Part shown: positions 23,491 to 28,403 of the stretch, one piece after another
Layout of the letters: the number at the start of each line of letters is the position of its first letter
How positions within the stretch are numbered: position 1 is the first letter of the stretch
IMG/VR virus record: IMGVR_UViG_3300031227_000302
Span: 1-28,403 of that record
Source of the DNA: a virus
Direction: 5' to 3' (one strand)
DNA: 28,403 nt
Translations under genes and position numbers: made by a program
Notes under the pieces: model-generated
Seen by the model: the letters and a program-made list of their open reading frames with translations, nothing else
Databases searched by the model: none
What the model was told of the DNA's origin: nothing

Positions 23491-24206
23491 GCAACCCCGT
23501 CACATATCGGACGCTCCGCACGGTCCAACACCGATACCCCGCCGAGCGTGTGGAGCGTGATCGTTTGTTCAACGTCTTTGTCCTCGGTCTCCCGAGAAGT
23601 GGCACCTCTATGATGACCAAGTGCGTCGAACTCCTTGGCGTGAAGATGGCATACACGACTGAGGAGGATGAGGCCCGGAAACGCAGGGACGCCCGATACA
23701 AGCGCAGTCTCGGAGCAGACTATCATCCGAACCGGGACGGGTTCTTCGAGATCACCCGCCAGAACCTATGGGATTGCTACACGCGGATCATGCAGACCCC
23801 ATATTCTGGGTGTAAGATGATTGTGCCCGTGACTCCTGCCGACCCCCGAATGTGGGTGCTCCGTTTCCAGCCCCGGACCCGTGTCATCTTGAACGTGCGC
23901 GATGCCGAGTGTGTGCGGCAGAGTCAGCAGGCTTTCTACGGAGGCGACCGGGAGCAGTCGGCAGAAGAGATTCGCAAATGGCTGTCTCGTATACACACGG
24001 TCTACCAGCAGCAGGCGAAATGGTTGACGCAGATGGGCGTGAAAGTTGCGACGGTTCCCTACGAGCGCGTCCTTGAAGACCCACGGGGGAGCATGGGGAT
24101 CATTGCTGAGTTCATCAACGCCCCGAACCCGATTGACGCGGCTGTTGCCAACGTGAAGCGGGATCAGTGTCGGTTTAGCCCAGATACGATTGAGGCGGGA
24201 ATATGA
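23487..24206 (+). CDS. Sulfotransferase family protein
   Basis: This 239-residue protein carries the PAPS-binding signature of sulfotransferases: FVLGLPRSGTSMMTK, with the 5'-phosphosulfate loop at about residues 34-42, and VILNVRDAECVRQS, where R138 and S146 stand 8 residues apart as in the 3'-phosphate site of known SULT enzymes. The family moves a sulfuryl group from PAPS to a hydroxyl or amine of a glycan, lipid or protein. It has no signal peptide, so it acts in the cytoplasm. It is embedded between a fibre and an adhesin gene with ATGA overlaps at both ends, so it is co-translated with them. The acceptor is unknown; a surface glycan or a virion glycan are possibilities. Confidence 0.88.
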   Translation: MSNPVTYRTLRTVQHRYPAERVERDRLFNVFVLGLPRSGTSMMTKCVELLGVKMAYTTEEDEARKRRDARYKRSLGADYHPNRDGFFEITRQNLWDCYTRIMQTPYSGCKMIVPVTPADPRMWVLRFQPRTRVILNVRDAECVRQSQQAFYGGDREQSAEEIRKWLSRIHTVYQQQAKWLTQMGVKVATVPYERVLEDPRGSMGIIAEFINAPNPIDAAVANVKRDQCRFSPDTIEAGI

Positions 24207-25483
24207 GTCCACTGCCAGCCGAGTTACAGCCTTCTATCGACAAGCCGATCGAGATGATTCCGATACGGAACAGGCATTCGCGCTGCTACAATCTCGGTGG
24301 CCGTAGACGGCGATTCCACTCCAGCCCTGCTGCCCTGCACTTTCAGCGACATGACAGCGAATTATGGGAGCCGGTTGACCTCTCCATCGTGAGTGGATTG
24401 ATGGAGAAGGCCGACTACAGCTTCCGACTGCTCGATGGCAAGGTGGGGTACTCGGGGATGGACCCCGAGGGACTGCCATTTGAACTTGAGTTGATGGGTG
24501 TTAAGTACAAGGAGCCGGTGATTGTCGGCAACAAGGCAGTGTGGGAGAATATTGAGAAGGGCGTGGACTTCGAGATCACGCTTGGCACTCGGGCTATTCG
24601 CGTTGTGCGTGTGCTGAAGACTTCCGCAGCGAATCGGGAAGCGGTCTATCGAAGTTACCGTCTGCCCTCCGCTCGTGGTGGCATACTGAATCTCGGGAAG
24701 GATCGGAATCGGAAACCTACCGAGTTGAGCATGTCCGACGTGCTGACGGCGCGGCAGAACGAGAGGCTGTTCACGCAAGTTTGGACGGGCCGAGTCAAGC
24801 GCATGGACCCTAAGACCCGTCGTCGCGAGTGGTACGACGATCCAGTTTACCCTGTCCGCATCGACCCCACGAGCACCTTCGACCCGACGGCAGGACTCGA
24901 TGGAAAAGCCCGTTGGTTCTATGCAACGTTCAGTTCGCCGCAGACGGTGCAGAGTTATTGTGGGAACAGTAGCCTCTACGTGACGATTAAGGAATTCACC
25001 TCGACCACAGGGGCGCTCGATTTTAAGACTCAAGGATGGTTCGTCTTTCCGATTACAGGGATTTCAAAGGGTGACACGATCAACGATGCGACGCTCAATC
25101 TGCGTGCGCAGATAGGGGATAGTGGGACAACCGCCTATTTTGACTGCGAAGACCTTGCGGACCCTGCCGCACCGACGAGTGGTGAGCGTCAGCGTATTGA
25201 TACGAACTGGGACCCCGAAACGGCAGCCTCCAGCGCCCATAGTTTCACTCAGAACGCCTCATGGCACGATGAGGCGGTGAACGTGAAGACTGCGATTGCG
25301 GGGATGGTTGCGGCCTACGGCTACACCGATGCCAACATACTGATTCGAGGATCCAACCAGACCGACCGTAGCGTCAAAATCGCAATGGTAGATCACCCCG
25401 ACGAAGCGGCTCCCGAGTTGGTGATTGATTACACTGCTGGTGGCGGAGCAACTTCACGACGCAGGATCGTCATTACGGGATGA
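24203..25483 (+). CDS. Adhesin-like protein with DNRLRE-type beta domain
   Basis: In this 426-residue protein, residues 1-210 form a beta-rich region (LPFELELMGVKYKEPVIVG, VDFEITLGTRAIRVVRVLK) ending in DDPVYPVRIDPTSTFDPT. The YPVxIDPT element commonly precedes DNRLRE or CBM96-like domains of bacterial surface proteins. Residues about 225-420 fit such a beta-sandwich: WFVFPITGISKGDTINDATL, NVKTAIAGMVAAYGY, NILIRGSNQTDRS, and PELVIDYTAGGG near the end. These domains bind polysaccharide in the families I know. It is probably a receptor-binding or fibre-associated protein. It overlaps the sulfotransferase gene by 4 nt. No signal peptide and no enzymatic motif were seen. The domain call is from pattern memory. 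Confidence 0.65.
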   Translation: MSPLPAELQPSIDKPIEMIPIRNRHSRCYNLGGRRRRFHSSPAALHFQRHDSELWEPVDLSIVSGLMEKADYSFRLLDGKVGYSGMDPEGLPFELELMGVKYKEPVIVGNKAVWENIEKGVDFEITLGTRAIRVVRVLKTSAANREAVYRSYRLPSARGGILNLGKDRNRKPTELSMSDVLTARQNERLFTQVWTGRVKRMDPKTRRREWYDDPVYPVRIDPTSTFDPTAGLDGKARWFYATFSSPQTVQSYCGNSSLYVTIKEFTSTTGALDFKTQGWFVFPITGISKGDTINDATLNLRAQIGDSGTTAYFDCEDLADPAAPTSGERQRIDTNWDPETAASSAHSFTQNASWHDEAVNVKTAIAGMVAAYGYTDANILIRGSNQTDRSVKIAMVDHPDEAAPELVIDYTAGGGATSRRRIVITG

Positions 25484-25487
25484 CTCC

Positions 25488-25607
25488 ATGATCGAGGCGA
25501 CCAAAGGCAAGCTGATCTACAAAGAGACAGGCAATGGCAAAGGGCAAGAAACAAGGTGCGTGTGGCGGGACTCCAAGGCGAGACGGCAGCGGCGGTGGTC
25601 GCGGTAA
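25488..25607 (+). CDS. Possible 39-residue micro-ORF (MIEATKGKLIYKETG...)
   Basis: ATG 25488 lies 4 nt after the adhesin stop and is preceded by GGGATGA. The protein begins MIEATKGKLIYKETGNGKGQ and ends basic (RRQRRWSR). Its second half overlaps another small ORF in a different frame, so at most one may be used. I know no family for it. Confidence 0.3.
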   Translation: MIEATKGKLIYKETGNGKGQETRCVWRDSKARRQRRWSR

Positions 25608-25650
25608 TCGCGGCACGCCACGGCAACCGGCCCGACGAAAAGCGAAATGA
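25534..25650 (+). CDS. Possible 38-residue Gly/Arg/Lys-rich micro-ORF
   Basis: ATG 25534 opens a frame of 38 residues, beginning MAKGKKQGACGGTPRRDGSG and ending PRQPARRKAK, stopping at 25648-25650. Short basic, glycine-rich proteins of this look are common in phages and could bind nucleic acid. The ribosome-binding site is weak (GAGACAGG). It overlaps the 39-residue ORF by 74 nt in a different frame. Real coding needs comparative or expression support. Confidence 0.35.
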   Translation: MAKGKKQGACGGTPRRDGSGGGRGNRGTPRQPARRKAK

Positions 25651-25669
25651 TCCAGCCGCGAACGATAAC

Positions 25670-25675
25670 AGGAGG
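25670..25675 (+). promoter_or_regulatory. Shine-Dalgarno AGGAGG that selects the lipoprotein start
   Basis: AGGAGG lies 6 nt before ATG 25682, giving a protein that opens with a signal peptide. The same frame is open further up to 25556, but that extension would bury the signal sequence. Confidence 0.7.
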
Positions 25676-25681
25676 TGCAGC

Positions 25682-26284
25682 ATGAGAACAAGAATCGGAC
25701 AAGCCTGGAGTGATCATTGTGGCGGCAACCTTGGGGCGATACTCCTGCTTTTGTGCGTGATGATCTGCTGCCTGCTGGCGGCGGGCTGCAGGACGAAGAC
25801 ACCAACGGTGGCCATCGAGAATCTGGGCGGGTACATCGTCCATAACCATCCAGGATCGGATCCCGTGACTACATGCGGATCCACCGACACGAATGTCGTG
25901 GACGTGCCGAAAATCAAGATCGAGCCGGTTGAAACATCCCCAGGCGAGTGGGGCGTGAAGCTGACCGCGAAGGACGACGAGGAGGATTCCATAATCGTCG
26001 CCGGCGGGGGCGGTATCATCAACAAATTCGGAACCACGGCCACAGCCAGCCGGGAAATGGACATGAGCAGTGTTATGACCATGCTCCAACGGACCCTGGG
26101 TGCCGCCGGTGTTACCGTGCCGACGGGCCAGCGCGAAGGCACGGCCCAGGGGGAAACAACCGTGGACATGCAACAACTCCGCAAGCTGCTGCTCGCTGCC
26201 CAGAAGGAGGGGATGCTCGAGGTCCAGCCCGACGCGGCCAAGGGGGCACCTGTCATGCCGCCAAAGGATCCAGTCACCCCATGA
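25682..26284 (+). CDS. Lipoprotein with signal peptide and lipobox
   Basis: This 200-residue protein starts at ATG 25682, after a strong AGGAGG. The N-terminus has an arginine region (MRTRIGQAW) and a hydrophobic core (GAILLLLCVMICCLLAAGC) with a lipobox LAAGC and the acylated Cys at 36; the next residue is Arg, not Asp, so outer-membrane sorting is likely in Gram-negative hosts. The mature part is soluble and acidic, with a glycine run (IIVAGGGGIINKFG) and a helical segment (TVDMQQLRKLLLAAQKEGM). I know no family for it. Phage lipoproteins serve as o-spanins, immunity proteins or cell-surface modifiers; at 200 residues it is large for an o-spanin. Its stop overlaps the hydrolase start by 4 nt (ATGA). 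Confidence 0.75.
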   Translation: MRTRIGQAWSDHCGGNLGAILLLLCVMICCLLAAGCRTKTPTVAIENLGGYIVHNHPGSDPVTTCGSTDTNVVDVPKIKIEPVETSPGEWGVKLTAKDDEEDSIIVAGGGGIINKFGTTATASREMDMSSVMTMLQRTLGAAGVTVPTGQREGTAQGETTVDMQQLRKLLLAAQKEGMLEVQPDAAKGAPVMPPKDPVTP

Positions 26285-26781
26285 TGCCCGAGTCAGAACT
26301 TCCGCGAGAGGCAGTGGTCGGCTTCTGGCGAGGCCGGTCATTGCTCTCGCGTGTTATTCGCTGGCAGACGCGCTCGCCATATTCTCACGTCGGCTGGCGT
26401 TGCCCCGATGGCACGGTGATTGAGGCATGGGCGGGTATGGGTGTGCGCCATGTGGCAAATGCGTCTATCGCGCATACGCCCGGAACCGAGATAGACTGGT
26501 TTGATCTTGACGGCTTAACCGAGAGCGCCAGGGATCGCCTTGAGGGGTTCCTAGTGGGGCAGTTGGGATTGCGGTACGACTATCGCAGCGTATTTCGGTT
26601 CCTGACTCGGGGCAATCGTCAGGACAATCGGAAGGCTTGGTTCTGCTCTGAACTAATTGCTGCAGCGATGTGTGCTGCTGGCCTTCCGCCGTTGTCGCCG
26701 CGAGTGGAGAACTGGCAGATTTCGCCGGCATTACTCTCAATGAGTCCACGCCTGTTCTTGATCGGAAGGATACAAGGATGA
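26281..26781 (+). CDS. Permuted papain-like (YiiX or NlpC/P60-related) hydrolase, candidate endolysin
   Basis: This 166-residue protein carries both halves of a permuted papain-like active site: His36 in SPYSHVGW with E48 in TVIEAW, and Cys122 in WFCSELIAAAM. In permuted NlpC/P60 or YiiX-type enzymes the His-containing strand precedes the Cys-containing helix, as here. Such enzymes cleave amide bonds in peptidoglycan or lipid substrates. Its location next to a lipoprotein and a one-span membrane protein at the end of the late operon suggests it is the endolysin. No signal peptide is visible, so it would need help to reach the periplasm. ATG 26281 overlaps the previous stop; ATG 26284 is an alternative start. 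Confidence 0.75.
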   Translation: MMPESELPREAVVGFWRGRSLLSRVIRWQTRSPYSHVGWRCPDGTVIEAWAGMGVRHVANASIAHTPGTEIDWFDLDGLTESARDRLEGFLVGQLGLRYDYRSVFRFLTRGNRQDNRKAWFCSELIAAAMCAAGLPPLSPRVENWQISPALLSMSPRLFLIGRIQG

Positions 26782-27044
26782 CGCTCCCGCTTAAACAGCC
26801 ATGCAGCTATGCGAAGGCGCTTATGTGGATCGTGGGTCTTGCGTCCAGCGTTGGGTTAATCGCCCTCGGCACGATCCACTGGAGTGTAGACAAGCTGGAT
26901 ACCGAAGTTGAAACTCTGGCGGTAGAAGTGCAAGCGCAAGCCGTTGTCGATGCCGACCGCGGGCGCGACGTGATCTGGATTAAAGAATCTCTGACCCGAG
27001 TCGAGCTTAAACTGGACCGCATCCCGACTACTCCCGCGCCATAG
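26778..27044 (+). CDS. One-span membrane protein with coiled coil (spanin- or holin-like)
   Basis: This 88-residue protein from ATG 26778 has AAGGA about 8 nt upstream. One hydrophobic span (about residues 14-32, WIVGLASSVGLIALGTI) follows a basic N-terminus (MTLPLKQPCSYAK), giving an N-in, C-out topology. The rest is charged, heptad-like helix (VDKLDTEVETLAVEVQAQ, then IKESLTRVELKLDRI), like inner-membrane spanins or phage coiled-coil membrane proteins. It overlaps the hydrolase stop by 4 nt (ATGA). It is the only obvious membrane protein beside the hydrolase, so a lysis role is likely, but a holin role cannot be told from a spanin role by sequence alone. Confidence 0.6.
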   Translation: MTLPLKQPCSYAKALMWIVGLASSVGLIALGTIHWSVDKLDTEVETLAVEVQAQAVVDADRGRDVIWIKESLTRVELKLDRIPTTPAP

Positions 27045-27068
27045 CTTCTTCGCGTTCCCTTGACCCGC

Positions 27069-28403
27069 CTATGCCACTCGCAAAATCGCGCCACCTGCAG
27101 CCGAAACAGTTAGCATAAGCACCCTTGGGCTTGCCATCCTTGACGTCTGTGCTAACCGGTCCCCGGTTGTCAGCTCAATATCCCACTTCCCGCCGTCGAT
27201 CCACTGGACCCGTGCAACATGCGCCGCGACCAGCCGACGGCGTACGGCTGCATCGTCGGCCGTCTCCAATAGCCGTCCCAGGTGCGGCAGTTCTTTTGCC
27301 GCGGCCTCGGCTATGGCGAAATGGCTCAATGGCCCGTCAGCGGCGTCTACGAGCGCCTGAGAGTGCGTCTGTGTCTCCGCCAGCAGACGGCGTGTGTCCG
27401 ACAGACGGGTATTCCAGTGCGGTGCGTTGTCGGTGGTCACCAGGCCGTCAAGGAATGCGCGCTCGATGCGTTCGATCTCTCGTGTGTGTGTCCGCTGCTG
27501 TTCCCCGAGGGCTCGGAGTTCCGGGTCCGTGCGGATGCGTTCAGCATCGCGCACCTTGCGGATAGCGGCAACTATCCGTGCAATGTCGTCGTCACGATAT
27601 CGGCAGCCGGCCAGGGCTTCGAGGACCATGGCATCGAGAGCCGGGGCCGATGTACGCGTGGAACATACCGGGGCACTACTGCACTGATAGTAATAGTATT
27701 TCTTCCCGCCGCGGCCGTGTGTGCTGTAGGCGGTCATTACCTTGCCGCAGTGACAGCGGACGAGCCCGGCAAGCATGTACGGATAGCTCTGAGCATTCGG
27801 TCGCGCCTTGCCTTGCCGGCGTTTGGGAACGCTGGGTTGCACCGAATCCCAGAGAACTCGGGGGATGATTGGCGGATGCTTGCCATCGTAGTCGGTATCG
27901 CCGTAACGGATGGTACCGATGTAGATGGGGTTACGCAGGATGTTCCAGAGCTGCTGGCGGGCAAGTCCCATGTCGCGACACAGTGCCGCGGGCGACTCAC
28001 CGGCGGCGTAGCGCTCGTAGAGGGCGCGTACGGTCTTCGCTTTATCCGGATCGGGCTCGAGGATGTTCTGCCGCTTGCCTGGGCGCCGATAGCCGAATGG
28101 GGGAATGCCCCAGGGGATGCCCCCGGCTTCGCAGATCGAGATCATCTTCGCTTTCGTACGCTCTGAGTTGATTTCCCTTTCCCACTGCGCGAACACGAGA
28201 ATGATATGCAGCATGGCGCGGCCGGTGGGCGATGCCATGTCCAGGTTCTGTGTAACAGAAACAAGACCGCGGCCGGCGTCGCGCAACGAGCGCAAGAGCG
28301 GGATTGCATCGGTCAGGGACCGAGACAGCCGGTCAAGGTGGCGCACGATCAGCACATCCCACGGAGCGACGCCTGCAGCCAGATCGGCGAGGATGCGTTG
28401 ATA
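27069..28403 (-). CDS. Large serine recombinase / integrase (5' end outside window)
   Basis: The minus-strand frame is open from the right edge (first codons YQRILADLAAGVAPWD) to a TAG at 27069, about 444 residues; the catalytic serine and first part of the resolvase domain lie beyond the window. Visible landmarks are LIVRHLDRLSRSL, TGRAMLHIILVFAQWEREIN (resolvase domain end), GIPPFGYRR (recombinase domain), and the zinc-ribbon region VRCHCGKVM then YYYYQCSSAPVC, with a C-x-C first pair rather than the usual CxxC. A helical C-terminal coiled part follows. Large serine recombinases integrate phage DNA at attB sites. The 3' end faces the lysis genes with a 24-nt gap. The attP site is expected near its 5' end, outside the window. 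Confidence 0.92.
   Translation of the reverse strand, partial: YQRILADLAAGVAPWDVLIVRHLDRLSRSLTDAIPLLRSLRDAGRGLVSVTQNLDMASPTGRAMLHIILVFAQWEREINSERTKAKMISICEAGGIPWGIPPFGYRRPGKRQNILEPDPDKAKTVRALYERYAAGESPAALCRDMGLARQQLWNILRNPIYIGTIRYGDTDYDGKHPPIIPRVLWDSVQPSVPKRRQGKARPNAQSYPYMLAGLVRCHCGKVMTAYSTHGRGGKKYYYYQCSSAPVCSTRTSAPALDAMVLEALAGCRYRDDDIARIVAAIRKVRDAERIRTDPELRALGEQQRTHTREIERIERAFLDGLVTTDNAPHWNTRLSDTRRLLAETQTHSQALVDAADGPLSHFAIAEAAAKELPHLGRLLETADDAAVRRRLVAAHVARVQWIDGGKWDIELTTGDRLAQTSRMASPRVLMLTVSAAGGAILRVA

Noticed and set aside
20464-24206. Diversity-generating retroelement, suggested by the BPP-1-like capsid genes
   Set aside because: No reverse transcriptase and no template/variable repeat pair were seen; the fibre repeat is too diverged and lies within one gene.
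25948-26280. Upstream extension of the hydrolase frame
   Set aside because: Lies within the lipoprotein gene in another frame. The family pattern starts after ATG 26281.
1-28403. CRISPR arrays, tRNA genes, insertion sequences
   Set aside because: No spaced repeats, no cloverleaf in the few short gaps, and no transposase frame were found. The serine recombinase fits a phage integrase.

Overview
The window looks like the late (packaging, head, tail, lysis) half of a temperate, short-tailed phage or prophage with T7-like internal virion proteins. The DNA is GC-rich by eye. A Sec signal peptide, a lipobox lipoprotein and a T7-type ejection set suggest a Gram-negative host. I cannot name the host from sequence alone. 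Coding is nearly wall to wall on the + strand, many genes overlap by 4 to 14 nt, and no stretch over 300 bases lacks a gene.

Layout, left to right: (1) packaging and head, 1-4783: C-terminal end of the large terminase, a proline-rich small protein, T7-type portal (head-to-tail connector), Bbp19-like protein, scaffold-like protein, major capsid protein and a Bbp16-like cement protein. The set resembles the capsid module of Bordetella phage BPP-1. Two RNA hairpins flank the cement gene. (2) Tail and ejection proteins, 4877-20430: an unassigned beta-rich virion protein, tail tubular A and B homologues, gp13-, gp14- and gp15-like internal proteins, and a giant 2702-residue polyvalent protein in the position of T7 gp16. 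The giant carries a zincin-like HEXXH motif and several large-polyvalent-protein domains instead of a visible transglycosylase. (3) Accessory tail and adsorption region, 20464-25483: four small beta-rich or Cys-rich proteins, a tail-fibre protein that begins with a signal peptide, a sulfotransferase and an adhesin with a DNRLRE-type beta domain. (4) Membrane and lysis region, 25488-27044: two mutually overlapping micro-ORFs, a lipoprotein, a permuted papain-like hydrolase and a one-span coiled-coil membrane protein. (5) A large serine recombinase on the minus strand, 27069-28403, cut by the window edge and converging on the lysis genes with a 24-nt gap. It points to a temperate lifestyle.

How it fits together (inference): terminase and portal package DNA into a capsid built on the scaffold and stabilised by the cement protein. 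The tubular proteins form the short tail, and the gp13-, gp14-, gp15- and gp16-like proteins leave the head at infection to make the ejection conduit. The fibre, discoidin domain and DNRLRE protein bind surface glycans. The sulfotransferase could modify such a glycan. The last + strand cassette exports or lyses through the envelope. The most unusual points are the zincin plus repeated RFDIGD/TLFSI linkers in the giant protein, the sulfotransferase among tail genes, the signal peptide on the fibre, and one beta domain shared by two neighbouring virion genes.
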